DNA of 64,000 nucleotides from Desulfococcaceae bacterium (GCA_030145385.1 JAQYVU010000002.1:1-64000); one strand, 5' to 3'; counted from the first letter of the stretch, positions 1-9,255 are shown. Notes: generated from the sequence alone by a model not told the origin. Numbers and translations: made by a program.

Positions 1-887
1 TACTCGCCCAACAGCGGCGGACACATGCGAATACCTATACGATTGTTAACAAATTCGATATTGCAGATCGTCAATTGCCGGTTTTTGTCAAAAAGCAGTG
101 CAATCACTGCAAGGAACCGGCCTGTGCGTCCGCCTGTTTTGTCAAGGCGCTTAAAAAATCGGAAACCGGTGCGGTTGTATATGATGCATCTCTCTGCGTT
201 GGATGCCGTTACTGCATGATCGCATGCCCGTTTGATATCCCGGCCTATGAATATGACAATGCATTCACACCGGAAGTCACCAAATGTACCCTTTGCCAGC
301 CGAGAATCCTGAAAGGGCAGCTTCCCGCGTGTGTTGCCATCTGTCCCAAGGAAGCTTTGACATTCGGCAATCGGAAAGAATTGATTCAAATTGCCAGGCA
401 GCGCATTAAATCACACCCTGACAGGTATGTGGATCATATCTACGGTGAACATGAGATGGGCGGCTGCAACTGGCTGTATATTTCAAATGTGCCGTTTGCA
501 GATCTGAATATGCGGGAAGATTTAGGCATTACACCGGCACCGGCCATGACCAGCGGTGCTTTAGCCGCTGTTCCGGTTGTTGTCAGCCTCTGGGTTGTTT
601 TTATTACCGGCATCCATGCAATTTCAAAACGTAAAGAACAGATGGCTGAAAAAGACAAACAAAGTGCTGTCGACGTAGTTCTGAAAACAGAACAAGCCCG
701 TTTAAATGATACCGTTGAAAAACTCAAAGCAAAAGCTGCCGAGGAAAAAGAAGCAGCAGTAAAGCGGGAAGTCAAAAAAGCACTGGACGAAGTAGCAGAA
801 AAAGCTTTGGCTGCCGTGCCTGATTCGCCGGAATCGTCTTCGAACCTTTCCGAATCCCCACAAACCGGAGAGCAGGAGCAAGAATAA
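1..887 (+). CDS. hmcB: HmcB-like membrane-anchored ferredoxin subunit (5' partial)
   Basis: Iron-sulfur electron-transfer subunit of an Hmc-type complex, passing electrons between periplasmic cytochrome c and the membrane subunits. The frame is open to the window edge (first full codon at 3), so the gene starts upstream; no ATG begins the visible part. Visible cysteine groups fit a HybA/DmsB-type four-cluster ferredoxin: CNHC..C..C, CVGCRYC..C, CTLC..C..C. A single transmembrane helix follows (near 541-615). After it comes an unusual ~80-residue Ala/Glu/Lys-rich, coiled-coil-like tail. The stop abuts the ATG of the NrfD-like gene, indicating translational coupling. The hmcB name rests on gene order. 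Confidence 0.85.
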   Translation, partial: LAQQRRTHANTYTIVNKFDIADRQLPVFVKKQCNHCKEPACASACFVKALKKSETGAVVYDASLCVGCRYCMIACPFDIPAYEYDNAFTPEVTKCTLCQPRILKGQLPACVAICPKEALTFGNRKELIQIARQRIKSHPDRYVDHIYGEHEMGGCNWLYISNVPFADLNMREDLGITPAPAMTSGALAAVPVVVSLWVVFITGIHAISKRKEQMAEKDKQSAVDVVLKTEQARLNDTVEKLKAKAAEEKEAAVKREVKKALDEVAEKALAAVPDSPESSSNLSESPQTGEQEQE

Positions 888-2057
888 ATGTCACAACCTA
901 CACAACCTTTAAAAACGGTCTTAACCCCATTTAATATTATTTGCGGCATCATCTTACTGATCGGCGGCATCATTACGATTTTAAGATTTACCCAAGGGAT
1001 CGGTGCGGTAACCAACCTTGACGATAACAATCCCTGGGGTATCTGGATCGGATTCGACCTGTTATGCGGAGTGGCCCTGGCTGCCGGCGGTTACGTGACA
1101 TGCGCCACGTGTTACATCTTCGGCCTGAAAAGATTCAAATGCGCCGTCCGACCGGCGATCCTCACCGCATTTTTAGGATATGCGCTGGTCGTCCTGGCTC
1201 TTGGCTATGACGTGGGAAGACCCTGGCGACTTCCGTATCCGATTTTTCTCTCCCAGGGGACGTCATCGGTACTGTTCGAAGTGGGGTTATGTGTAATGCT
1301 TTATCTTTCCGTATTATTCTTCGAATTCATTCCCGCGGCATTTGAATGGCTGGACTGGAAACGCGCTCGTTATATTATCGGCAAAGTATCAATGGTGCTG
1401 GTCATTTTCGGCATTATTCTTTCCACACTGCACCAGTCATCTTTAGGCGCCCTGTTTTTAATTGCGCCATCAAAGCTTCATCCGTTATGGCACTCCGGCT
1501 ATATAGCGGTTTATTTTTTCATTTCCAGTATTTTTGCCGGCATGTCCATGGTTATTTTTGAACATATGGTGGTCGACCGGTTTCTTCATGACAGAATTGA
1601 CGAAGAGCACGATATTGAAAGCAATAATGTAGCGCTGGGTTTTGCCAAAGCCGCTGCATTTCTTATGGCCGGGTATTTAATGATTCAGGTAATGGGCATT
1701 GCCATCGACAATGACTGGAAATATCTTGGCACTCGATGGGGGCTGTGGTTTCTTTTTGAAATGATCGGTTTTGTCGGGCTGCCGGCGGTTGTCTATGCCA
1801 TTGGTGTCCGGGAACAAAATATAAAGCTGATCCAATGGACGTCTTTCTGGGTTGTGCTCGGAATTGTTTTAAACCGGCTGAACATTTCACTGGTGGCCTT
1901 CAACTGGCAGCTGCCCTTAAACCTAAGATATTTCCCCAGCTGGATGGAAATCATGACAACCGTTTTTATTGTGACCCTCGGCATTGTGATTTTTAAATTC
2001 ATTGCCATTCGGATGCCAATCCTACACGAGCATCCGGATTATCCGGACGATCATTAA
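888..2057 (+). CDS. hmcC: HmcC-like NrfD-family integral membrane subunit
   Basis: Polytopic membrane protein of the NrfD/PsrC/HybB family, expected to interact with menaquinone and partner the ferredoxin subunit. The 389-residue product has about ten hydrophobic stretches and begins directly after the hmcB stop. NrfD proteins usually carry no cofactor of their own. Length and position agree with HmcC of Desulfovibrio hmc operons. No anomaly seen. Confidence 0.88.
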   Translation: MSQPTQPLKTVLTPFNIICGIILLIGGIITILRFTQGIGAVTNLDDNNPWGIWIGFDLLCGVALAAGGYVTCATCYIFGLKRFKCAVRPAILTAFLGYALVVLALGYDVGRPWRLPYPIFLSQGTSSVLFEVGLCVMLYLSVLFFEFIPAAFEWLDWKRARYIIGKVSMVLVIFGIILSTLHQSSLGALFLIAPSKLHPLWHSGYIAVYFFISSIFAGMSMVIFEHMVVDRFLHDRIDEEHDIESNNVALGFAKAAAFLMAGYLMIQVMGIAIDNDWKYLGTRWGLWFLFEMIGFVGLPAVVYAIGVREQNIKLIQWTSFWVVLGIVLNRLNISLVAFNWQLPLNLRYFPSWMEIMTTVFIVTLGIVIFKFIAIRMPILHEHPDYPDDH

Positions 2058-2079
2058 TTTTAAAAAACAGGAAAGTAAC

Positions 2080-2223
2080 ATGGAACATGACATTCATACA
2101 CTACAGGATTTTATGACGCACACCAAGGGGATTGCGTATCTGTTGATAGCCGTCGCCTTAGTGGCGCTTCCGTTATTCTGGAGTTTTTTGACGGGCAGAG
2201 ACGACAAAAAAAAGACTTTTTAA
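2080..2223 (+). CDS. hmcD: HmcD-like small single-helix membrane protein
   Basis: A 47-residue protein with one transmembrane helix (about residues 18-38) and a basic C-terminus (DDKKKTF). The ATG at 2080 has a GGAAAG ribosome site nine bases upstream; the longer open frame from 2002 overlaps hmcC and is not needed. Its place between the NrfD-like and cytochrome-b-like subunits matches HmcD, a small membrane subunit of unclear function. Family assignment rests on position and topology, because the sequence is too short for clear homology. Confidence 0.7.
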   Translation: MEHDIHTLQDFMTHTKGIAYLLIAVALVALPLFWSFLTGRDDKKKTF

Positions 2224-2256
2224 AACGATACATAATATATTAAAATTAATAAGTTC

Positions 2257-2383
2257 TGATGGCAAAGAAAAAAGTCCCAAATTTAAGGCGCGCAAATCCT
2301 GAGTGATGATTGGTACTTGTCGTACCATGAAAAAACGAAGGATGTAGCGCAACACAGAAGTTGGACTTTTTGCGAAGCCATCA
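2257..2383. repeat. 127-base imperfect palindromic repeat, copy A
   Basis: Imperfect palindrome with termini TGATGGC and GCCATCA. The arms carry AAAAAGTCCNA and GGCGCGCAA / GCGCAAC blocks. It is closely related to copies at 28256-28383 and 29814-29940, and more distantly to 37214-37340 and 51999-52142. This copy begins 33 bases after the hmcD stop and ends 28 bases before hmcE. It codes for nothing obvious and looks like a non-autonomous, MITE-like or RNA-hairpin element. Confidence 0.85.
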
Positions 2384-2411
2384 ATTCCGCATCCCTTTTA
2401 AGGAGCATGCT

Positions 2412-3089
2412 ATGTATAATTTGCTGACCGGTCCCGGATTATGGCTGTCAATTGGAATATGCCTGGTTGGGCTGTTTGTCCGGGGCGTGCTTTACGTCAA
2501 AGGGTTGAACTGGCAGCTGGATCGCGTCGCTTATACCGCTCACCCAAAAGCGGGAATCAAAGGGGCTCTGCGGTCAATCTTCTTCTGGATCCTTCCCTTC
2601 GGCACCCGCAGCTGGCGAACCCAACCGTTTATGACCGTCCTCTTTTTCGTCTTTCACATCGGTGCTGTCTGCATCCCCCTGTTCCTTTACGCACACAACA
2701 TGATGTTCCAGGAAAAACTGGGATTTTCGTTTGTTTCAATGAATCAGACGGTTGCGGATATGATGAGCTGGGGAGTTATTATGAGTGCGATCTTCCTGGC
2801 CATTCGCCGCCTGGTTCTGCCGGAAGTCCGGATCCTCTCGACCCCATACGATTATCTGATCCTGTTTCTTTCAGCAGCGCCTTTTATTACCGGTCTTATC
2901 TGCCGCTATGAAATCGGCGATTATTCATTTTTTCTCATCGTTCATATTATCTTTGGAGAAATACTGCTGATCTCCATTCCGTTCACCAAGCTGTCTCATA
3001 TTTTGCTGTTCTTTTTATCCCGCGCGCAAATAGGCATGGATTTCGGAATTAAGCGTGGCGGGATGAAAGGCAAAGGCATGGCATGGTAA
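2412..3089 (+). CDS. hmcE: HmcE-like cytochrome b-type membrane subunit
   Basis: 225-residue membrane protein of the nitrate reductase gamma/HmcE/TmcC type, expected to bind heme b and exchange electrons with menaquinone. About five transmembrane helices with conserved histidines (for example VFHIGAV and VHIIFGE). The ATG at 2412 is preceded by AAGGAG seven bases away and is preferred over the in-frame ATG at 2361, which lies inside repeat copy A. Its paralogue in this window is the TmcC-like gene at 37343-38005. Confidence 0.87.
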   Translation: MYNLLTGPGLWLSIGICLVGLFVRGVLYVKGLNWQLDRVAYTAHPKAGIKGALRSIFFWILPFGTRSWRTQPFMTVLFFVFHIGAVCIPLFLYAHNMMFQEKLGFSFVSMNQTVADMMSWGVIMSAIFLAIRRLVLPEVRILSTPYDYLILFLSAAPFITGLICRYEIGDYSFFLIVHIIFGEILLISIPFTKLSHILLFFLSRAQIGMDFGIKRGGMKGKGMAW

Positions 3090-3096
3090 ATGCCGG

Positions 3097-3191
3097 CTTT
3101 CAAATAAGAGTTTGGGGTGTGTTATCGGTCGGGGATATACGAACCAGTATTATCCCCTCCCTGCTGCCTTCCCAAAACGCCTATCTGAAAG
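3097..3191 (+). ncRNA. Structured hairpin element, copy 1 (between hmcE and hmcF)
   Basis: 95 bases with self-complementary ends (CTTTCAAATAAGAGTTTGGG with CCCAAAACGCCTATCTGAAA) around a conserved core: GTTATCGGTCGGGGATATAC, a short variable loop, then AGTATTAT, CCCTCCCTGCTGCCTTCCC. A second copy at 5591-5694 has the same core but different, still complementary, outer arms. This looks like a structured RNA or hairpin DNA element in the hmc transcript. I do not recognise it as a known family. Confidence 0.6.
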
Positions 3192-3235
3192 AATGGAAAA
3201 GCACGACAAAGATTTCATTTTTGGAGAACTAAAAA

Positions 3236-4624
3236 ATGTCCGAAGGAACACTTTGCAATAAAATTCCGATTCAAACCGATGAAGCGTTAAAAATACTGCT
3301 ATCCGATACCGGCGGCAAACAATATTACCAGGAAATGAAATCTCTGGATGTCGACACCCGTCTGTTATGGGAGACCATCGGCAAAACCTGTAAATCCCGC
3401 ATCCATACCTGGCTTAAAATCTGTGCCCACTGCGGTATGTGCGCGGACAGCTGTTTTCTTTACCGGATTAATGACCAGGACCCCAAACAGGTACCTGCAT
3501 ATAAAATTCAATCTACTCTTGGTGAAATTATCCGGCGTAAAGGCAAAGTGGATAATGCCTTTATGATGATGGCAATGGAAACCGCCTGGGCAAAATGTAC
3601 CTGCTGCAACCGCTGCGGCCTGTATTGCCCGCATGGCATTGATGTGGGGATTATGATGGGCTATCTGCGCGGACTTCTCTACCAGCAGGGATTTGTTCCA
3701 TGGGAGCTTAAAATCGGTGCCGGCATGCACCGGGTCTATCATGCGCAAATGGATGTGACCGATGATGATTTTACCGAAACTTTCATATGGATGGCCGAAG
3801 AATATGAAGAAGACTATCCCGGCCTGACAGTACCGGTGGACAAAGTCGGAGCGGATATCATGTACACGGTCAATGCCCGCGAAGTCAAACATTACCCTGA
3901 AGACCTGGCTGAAGCCGCCATTTTATTTCATTTAGCCGGGGAAGACTGGACCGTTCCGAGCAAGGGCTGGGAACAGACCAGCCTGGCCATGTTTGCCGGA
4001 GACTGGGCAGCCTGTAAAATTCAGGTGGAATCCGTTTATGACGCGATGGAACGATTAAAACCCAAACGCATGATAGGGACCGAATGCGGCCATGCCCACC
4101 GGGCAACAGTTGTGGAAGGACCTTACTGGGCCGGCCGAAAAGATGGTTTACCGCCGGCGGAATCTATTCATTATGTGGAGTGGCTTGCTGAAGCACTGAG
4201 AACCGGTAAATTAAAGATCGACCCGAAAAAACGCATCAAGGAACCGGTCACACTCCAGGACTCCTGCAACTATGTCCGAAACCATGGTCTAAAGAACATT
4301 ACCCGGGAAATCATGAGTTATATCGTGGAACCGGGTTACTTTATCGATATGGCCCCCAACCGGGAACATAACTACTGCTGCGGCGGCGGCGGCGGTTTTA
4401 ACGGCATCGGACTCTATCGTGAACAACGCAATAAAGCACTGATCACCAAGCGGGACCAGATCCTCGATACCGGAGCAAAGCTGGTGATAGCCCCCTGCCA
4501 CAACTGCTGGGACGCTATCCGGGATTTGGAAGAGGAATACAGCATCGGCATTCGCTGGTCTTTTTTAAAACCTTTACTCATCGGGATGGTTGAAATTCCT
4601 GAACACCTTAAGCCGAAAGAATAG
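3236..4624 (+). CDS. hmcF: HmcF-like CCG-domain iron-sulfur (HdrD-like) protein
   Basis: Cytoplasmic iron-sulfur subunit of the Hmc complex, related to the catalytic HdrD subunit of heterodisulfide reductase. Two [4Fe-4S] motifs lie at C63/C66/C69/C73 and C121/C124/C127/C131. A C-terminal CCG-type motif (NYCCGGGGG, then APCHNC) suggests a site for a special [4Fe-4S] cluster that handles thiols or disulfides. The 462-residue length is what is expected for HmcF. Its in-window paralogue is TmcB at 35833-37164. The start has GGAG eight bases upstream. Confidence 0.9.
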   Translation: MSEGTLCNKIPIQTDEALKILLSDTGGKQYYQEMKSLDVDTRLLWETIGKTCKSRIHTWLKICAHCGMCADSCFLYRINDQDPKQVPAYKIQSTLGEIIRRKGKVDNAFMMMAMETAWAKCTCCNRCGLYCPHGIDVGIMMGYLRGLLYQQGFVPWELKIGAGMHRVYHAQMDVTDDDFTETFIWMAEEYEEDYPGLTVPVDKVGADIMYTVNAREVKHYPEDLAEAAILFHLAGEDWTVPSKGWEQTSLAMFAGDWAACKIQVESVYDAMERLKPKRMIGTECGHAHRATVVEGPYWAGRKDGLPPAESIHYVEWLAEALRTGKLKIDPKKRIKEPVTLQDSCNYVRNHGLKNITREIMSYIVEPGYFIDMAPNREHNYCCGGGGGFNGIGLYREQRNKALITKRDQILDTGAKLVIAPCHNCWDAIRDLEEEYSIGIRWSFLKPLLIGMVEIPEHLKPKE

Positions 4625-4673
4625 GACGCGGTCGGCGTTTCAGCGACTGCTTACCCAAAAATGAGGTGATCAA

Positions 4674-5588
4674 ATGTTTAAAAAAATTTTATTTGCCACT
4701 TCCGCCACAGAGGCCTGTGACCATGCAGCCCGGGTCGCATTTGATATGGCGCAGCGATACAATGCCCATATTGATGTATTCCATGTTCTCGGAATCCCCA
4801 CGCGGGGCTACAGCCAGGTTGTTGTTGACGTGACTACCGGCGAGGAGGTCGCGCTCGATGACAATTACCGTGACCTGGTCAAAGAAGAAATCCGCACCTA
4901 CTATGATCATCAGATTGAAAAAACGGAAAACTGGTCCATTGATGTGGCAATCGGCCTGCCCCACCGTGAAATATTAAGGATCGCCCGTCTCATGAAACCG
5001 GATATTATTGTTATGGGCGGAAGCACCGGTGCATCCGGTTCCTATGCACATAAAAAGATTGTCACCGGTTCGACATTTCAACGGGTGGCCAAAGCCGCCC
5101 GCTGCCCGGTGCTGGTCATCAACCGGCCGGCCGCATCTTTCTGGGGCGGTTTTTCCAACGTGGTGTTTGCCACGGATTTTTCAGACGCTGCAGCCACTGC
5201 TTTTGACTTTTCGTTTAAACTGGCCCACACGCTGAACTGTGAATTTCACATATTTCATGCACTGGATATTACCCGCATCCAGATGAATAACCTCCACACC
5301 CAGGATTATATTGAAGACCAGATACGAAAAGCCAGTCAGCAGCTCCGCTTCAGATATGTTTCCCGAATGGAAAATTTCAAACAATACGCCATGGCAGTAT
5401 GGGAGGGAATCCCGTTTGTTGAAATTGTAAAATATGCCAGGGAAAAGCACGCTGACTTGATCGTCATGGCCCATAATACACATAAAACAGAGGATAATGA
5501 CTCGCCTCTCGGGAGTGTAGCAGAACAGGTCATCCTGAGAGCCAACTGTCCGGTCATCAGCATTAACAGGTCTGTCGGCAAAAAATAA
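4674..5588 (+). CDS. Tandem universal stress protein (two UspA domains)
   Basis: 304-residue cytoplasmic protein with two consecutive UspA folds (about 1-152 and 158-304). The first keeps a nucleotide-binding-like GGSTGASGS stretch and ends in CPVLVINRP; the second has IVMAHNTHK and CPVISINR. Start ATG 4674 follows GAGGTGATCAA. It lies between hmcF and the regulator genes on the same strand, suggesting co-expression with the redox complex under stress. Its molecular function is unknown. Confidence 0.88.
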   Translation: MFKKILFATSATEACDHAARVAFDMAQRYNAHIDVFHVLGIPTRGYSQVVVDVTTGEEVALDDNYRDLVKEEIRTYYDHQIEKTENWSIDVAIGLPHREILRIARLMKPDIIVMGGSTGASGSYAHKKIVTGSTFQRVAKAARCPVLVINRPAASFWGGFSNVVFATDFSDAAATAFDFSFKLAHTLNCEFHIFHALDITRIQMNNLHTQDYIEDQIRKASQQLRFRYVSRMENFKQYAMAVWEGIPFVEIVKYAREKHADLIVMAHNTHKTEDNDSPLGSVAEQVILRANCPVISINRSVGKK

Positions 5589-5590
5589 TA

Positions 5591-5694
5591 ATAGGCTTCC
5601 AGATAATTATTTTGGGTGCGTTATCGGTCGGGGATATACTCCAAGTATTATTCCCTCCCTGCTGCCTTCCCAAAATGATTATCTGGAAGCCTAT
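5591..5694 (+). ncRNA. Structured hairpin element, copy 2 (between usp and rrf1)
   Basis: 104 bases. The outer arms are 26 bases long with a single T/G mismatch: ATAGGCTTCCAGATAATTAT.. pairs with ..ATGATTATCTGGAAGCCTAT. The core GTTATCGGTCGGGGATATAC .. CCCTCCCTGCTGCCTTCCC is nearly identical to copy 1 at 3097-3191. Because the arms differ between copies but pair within each copy, base pairing appears to be what is kept. It starts two bases after the usp stop codon and ends about 60 bases before the rrf1 ATG. Confidence 0.62.
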
Positions 5695-5755
5695 TGACAA
5701 TCCATTGACAAATCGAAACATCGGCATAATTTTTTTTAACCCCAGGGGGTTCATA

Positions 5756-6109
5756 ATGAAGAAAAAAATATTAATTATTGAAGACGACCCTGCTGTTGTC
5801 GATTATCTGACAACTCTTTTTGAGGATAACGGTTATACCGCATGTTCGGCAATGTCCGCGCAAGACGGTTTTGAACTTGCTCAGAAAGAACGCCCGGACC
5901 TGATCACACTGGACCTGGAACTGCCGGATGAATGGGGGCCCCGTTTTTACCGAAAGCTGTCTTCGGACAAAGGACTAAAAAACACACCGGTTATCGTGAT
6001 CAGCGGCCTTTCCGGCAACAAATATGCTGTCAGCAAGGCTGTGGCAAGCCTTTCCAAACCTTTTGACAGGGATGAACTGTTAAAAATTGTTAAAGAAAAT
6101 ATAGATTAA
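5756..6109 (+). CDS. rrf1: Single-domain response regulator (Rrf1-like)
   Basis: 117-residue CheY-like receiver with no output domain. The acidic pair is E9/D10/D11, the phosphoacceptor is D53 in LITLDLELP, and the conserved lysine lies in SLSKPF. The ATG at 5756 has AGGGGG seven bases upstream; the upstream ATG at 5612 lies in the hairpin element and is rejected. It is followed one base later by the histidine kinase gene, so the two are surely coupled. The hmc operon of Desulfovibrio likewise ends in a receiver (rrf1) and an Rrf2 protein. Confidence 0.85.
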   Translation: MKKKILIIEDDPAVVDYLTTLFEDNGYTACSAMSAQDGFELAQKERPDLITLDLELPDEWGPRFYRKLSSDKGLKNTPVIVISGLSGNKYAVSKAVASLSKPFDRDELLKIVKENID

Positions 6110-6110
6110 A

Positions 6111-7604
6111 ATGTCCGGCATTATATTAATCATTGATCATGATATGGAACTTGCGCAAGCACTGGCTGTTTATCTTGAACGCCAGAAATTTGAAGTTCGT
6201 CTGGCCGATTCCGCCAAAAACGCTCTGGACATCATCAAGCACCTGAACCCCGCAATCATCCTTGCAGACCCCAATGGTCCGGCCTTCCCGGATTTTGACG
6301 TTTTACGACAGATCAAATCGCTTAAACCGCACAGCCGGCTGATCATCTATTCCATGCCGGATGTTCTCGAAAAGACCATGGATTTCTTTCAAACCGATGC
6401 CTCAGACTATATCAAAAAACCGGTCAGCAGCATTGAACTGGATCTTTGCCTGAAAAAAGCAAAAAAATGGCTGGCTATGGAAGAAAAACTTGAAAACAAT
6501 TCCAGGGAAATTAAAGACCTGAAAAACGCCCAGGCACTTTTACAGCAGCTCTTTGATGAAGTGCCCTGCTATATCACCGTTCAGGATAAAAATTACAGGA
6601 TCACGGCGACAAACCGCCTGTTTAAACGGGATTTTGGTCATGAAATCGGGGAATTTTGTTATAAGATTTATAAACACCGAAGCGCCCCCTGCACTGACTG
6701 CCCGGTTGCGGCAACATTTAAAGACGGACGGCGTCACCAGACGGAAGAGGTTGTGACATCAAAATCCGGTGAACAATATCATGTGCTGACATGGACAGCC
6801 CCCATACGAAATGAAGCCAACCAGATTACCCAGGTCATGGAAATGGCAACAAACATTACGCAAATCAGGCAATTACAGGACCACCTGACATCCCTGGGGC
6901 TGATGCTGGGGTCCATGTCCCATGGCATCAAGGGGATGCTGACCGCTCTTGACGGCGGGATTTACCTGATGGAAACCGGTATTAAACGCCAGGATCCGGA
7001 AAGGACCAGCCGGGCATTTGAGCAGGTGCGCGAAATGGTCGAGCGCATCCGTAAAATGGTTTTAGACATTCTTTATTTTACTAAATCCCGGAAACTTGAA
7101 TACCAGGAAATAGACCTACAGGAACTGGTCCGGTCAATTACTGAAATTATAAAACCCTCTGCATCGCGTCATGGCATTGAATTTGATATTTCAAGCCCCC
7201 CATTTCCCCTATGCATTGAGGTTGACCCGGACTGGTTTCGATCCGCGCTGGTCAATTTTCTGGAAAATGCCGTGGATGCCTGTTCGTCAGACACAGCCAA
7301 AGATCCGCATTACATCAAATTTAATATATATTTAAAAGGCAGTGATCATGTCTGTTTTGAAATCAGGGACAACGGCATGGGCATGGATCAGGAAACAAGA
7401 GAAAAAATGTTTACCCTGTTTTTTTCATCCAAGGGTTCGAAAGGTACCGGACTGGGGCTGTTTATCTCCAATCACGTGATCCGTCAGCATGGCGGCACCC
7501 TTGTGGTTGAATCCGAGGTGAAAACCGGATCCCGGTTTGAAATATGTATTCCCCAAACACGTGCGGCAATAAAAATTAATACAGAACTCCATCTGATCTC
7601 TTAA
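6111..7604 (+). CDS. Hybrid sensor kinase: receiver-PAS-HisKA-HATPase
   Basis: 497 residues. Receiver domain 1-118 with D53, then a linker and a PAS domain (about 145-250) with cysteines C183, C194 and C197. The phosphoacceptor helix has H271 in the unusual box SMSHGIKGML, and a HATPase ends with NAVDAC, DNGMGMD and GTGLGLF motifs. No transmembrane helix is present, so it is cytoplasmic. The ATG lies one base after the receiver-gene stop. It shares its PAS cysteine spacing and H-box with the kinase at 47130-48209. The cysteines could sense redox state or hold a metal; that is inference. Confidence 0.88.
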   Translation: MSGIILIIDHDMELAQALAVYLERQKFEVRLADSAKNALDIIKHLNPAIILADPNGPAFPDFDVLRQIKSLKPHSRLIIYSMPDVLEKTMDFFQTDASDYIKKPVSSIELDLCLKKAKKWLAMEEKLENNSREIKDLKNAQALLQQLFDEVPCYITVQDKNYRITATNRLFKRDFGHEIGEFCYKIYKHRSAPCTDCPVAATFKDGRRHQTEEVVTSKSGEQYHVLTWTAPIRNEANQITQVMEMATNITQIRQLQDHLTSLGLMLGSMSHGIKGMLTALDGGIYLMETGIKRQDPERTSRAFEQVREMVERIRKMVLDILYFTKSRKLEYQEIDLQELVRSITEIIKPSASRHGIEFDISSPPFPLCIEVDPDWFRSALVNFLENAVDACSSDTAKDPHYIKFNIYLKGSDHVCFEIRDNGMGMDQETREKMFTLFFSSKGSKGTGLGLFISNHVIRQHGGTLVVESEVKTGSRFEICIPQTRAAIKINTELHLIS

Positions 7605-7615
7605 GGCTACCGACA

Positions 7616-8074
7616 ATGAGACTGACCACCAAAAGCAGATATGGTACACGCATGATCCTCGATTTGGCCATGCATTCCGAAAACGGGCACATCCCCTTGA
7701 GTGAAATATCCAAACGGCAGAATATTTCCTTAAAGTATCTTGAAAAATTAATCCGAAAACTCAGAGATGCCGGCATTGTATCCAGCCGGCGCGGTCCAGC
7801 CGGCGGGCATATGCTGTGCCGTTCTCCAAACCGGATTACTGTGGGTGACATTGTACGGACTCTCGAAGACGGCTCGGCCATCACCGACTGCTCTGAAAAA
7901 GATGAAAAACTCTGCGGTATCTGCAACCAGGCCGGCGAATGTTTATCTCAATGGATCTGGATTGAAGCCAGCAAAGCAATGTTTGAACGGCTGGATCAGA
8001 TCACCATTTCCATGCTTTTGGATAACCGGCAAACGTTTATACAGGATGCGCGCACTTACATTACAAAACGCTGA
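7616..8074 (+). CDS. rrf2: Rrf2-family Fe-S transcription regulator
   Basis: 152-residue winged-helix regulator of the Rrf2/IscR family. Typical N-terminus MRLTTKSRYGTRMILDLA, a recognition region with SSRRGPAGGH, and a cysteine set C92, C100, C103, C109 able to hold an Fe-S cluster. The spacing differs slightly from IscR. It begins 11 bases after the kinase stop and closes the hmc operon, as in Desulfovibrio, where the family was named. It probably regulates this operon in response to redox or iron-sulfur status. Confidence 0.9.
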   Translation: MRLTTKSRYGTRMILDLAMHSENGHIPLSEISKRQNISLKYLEKLIRKLRDAGIVSSRRGPAGGHMLCRSPNRITVGDIVRTLEDGSAITDCSEKDEKLCGICNQAGECLSQWIWIEASKAMFERLDQITISMLLDNRQTFIQDARTYITKR

Positions 8075-8157
8075 CAAATTCCTATACAACGCAGAGAGAC
8101 GCACACTCCTGACAGCCATCATCTGAAGAAAAAAACCCTGCGCTGCGGCTATAAAAA

Positions 8158-9255
8158 TCAGATTGCCGCTAAAACAGCCCGTTCAGCACTGGACAATGCA
8201 CCTTCAAGGTAGCCGCCCAAATGATCTGCGGTTTCTGTGCCGGCAAAGTGAAAGGTATCATCCCAGATACTTGTTTTTCCGGAAGGCGGCAGGAACTCGG
8301 GATGATTGTGGGCAGCCCGCTGGTCATATTCAGTGGCTGTAAATTCTTCCCTTGCCCAATCATGATAATAAATTCGGACTGGCTGTCCGGCCTCCTGTCC
8401 GTATAGAATGGTAAGCTGGGCAAGGATGGCCTGGATCATGGTTTCTTTATTTTTGCGCCGCAATGCCGGGATGCCGACAAATCCGGTCAGCCCATAAAGC
8501 CTGTTTGACTCACTGGATCCGTCATGAATCTCCCCCAGGGGCCCACACAGACTGAACCCCTGGCCGGAAAGACCGATCTTTCGCCAATCCGCCTTATCAT
8601 AAAGGGCAAAGAATTTTGCCTGTCCTGCCATCCATGTGCTTGATTTTAACATTGCCTGGGTAAGATTGTGGGACAAATCAGGTGTAAACAAAATGGAGCC
8701 GGCGGCAAGCCGGGGCGGCAAAGCGAGAATGATTTTCGATGCCTTCAGCCGGCACTTGGGTTCCTGGTCATGACGCCCCACAATGACCCGAACACCATTG
8801 TCTATCCGTTGGATTTCGCAGACCGGATGATTCAGCCGGATGACATCTTTGGGAATCCGGGCGCAAAGCCCCTTGACAAGTGAGATCATACCACCGTTAA
8901 GACGCCATCCGGGCGGTTCCATTGGATACCCTTCAATGGTTTCAACATGGCCATCCCTGGCCTGGAATCGGCCCTGGCCTGTTTCAAACTGAGGGTATCC
9001 TTTAAGACCCATTGTCTGAACCAGCGTTTTTATCTTAGGGTTGATCATCGGCCAATACCAGGATGGTCCCAGATCAGCAAAAAAGCCTTGATGCTCCGGA
9101 CTTAAAATTCTGCCCCCCACACGGGATCGGGCTTCAAGCAAAACAAATGATTTTTTCTTTGCCGCCAGCAGAAAGGCGGCATAAATCCCGCTGAGCCCGC
9201 CCCCAATGATGATGGTATCAATTTTTTCCATATACATATCTGCAGTAGTCCTCAT
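8158..9255 (-). CDS. FAD-dependent amine oxidase-like flavoprotein
   Basis: About 365 residues. N-terminal FAD-binding Rossmann motif IIIGGGLSGIYAAFLLA, acidic end LLEARSRVGGR, and a C-terminal FAD motif FAGTETADHLGGYLEGAL, the layout of flavin monoamine oxidases and protoporphyrinogen oxidase-like enzymes. It is shorter than eukaryotic MAO and has no membrane anchor. The start could also be the ATG at 9237 or 9231; the first ATG has a weak site. It is convergent with the hmc/rrf operon and stands alone; the substrate is unknown. Confidence 0.82.
   Translation of the reverse strand: MRTTADMYMEKIDTIIIGGGLSGIYAAFLLAAKKKSFVLLEARSRVGGRILSPEHQGFFADLGPSWYWPMINPKIKTLVQTMGLKGYPQFETGQGRFQARDGHVETIEGYPMEPPGWRLNGGMISLVKGLCARIPKDVIRLNHPVCEIQRIDNGVRVIVGRHDQEPKCRLKASKIILALPPRLAAGSILFTPDLSHNLTQAMLKSSTWMAGQAKFFALYDKADWRKIGLSGQGFSLCGPLGEIHDGSSESNRLYGLTGFVGIPALRRKNKETMIQAILAQLTILYGQEAGQPVRIYYHDWAREEFTATEYDQRAAHNHPEFLPPSGKTSIWDDTFHFAGTETADHLGGYLEGALSSAERAVLAAI

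Noticed and set aside
3112-3175. Integron attC site
   Set aside because: The hairpin lacks the inverse-core and core GTTRRRY/RYYYAAC boxes at its ends and no integrase is nearby.
5612-5755. N-terminal extension of the response regulator from ATG 5612
   Set aside because: It translates the structured hairpin element; the ATG at 5756 has a strong AGGGGG site and gives a normal receiver.
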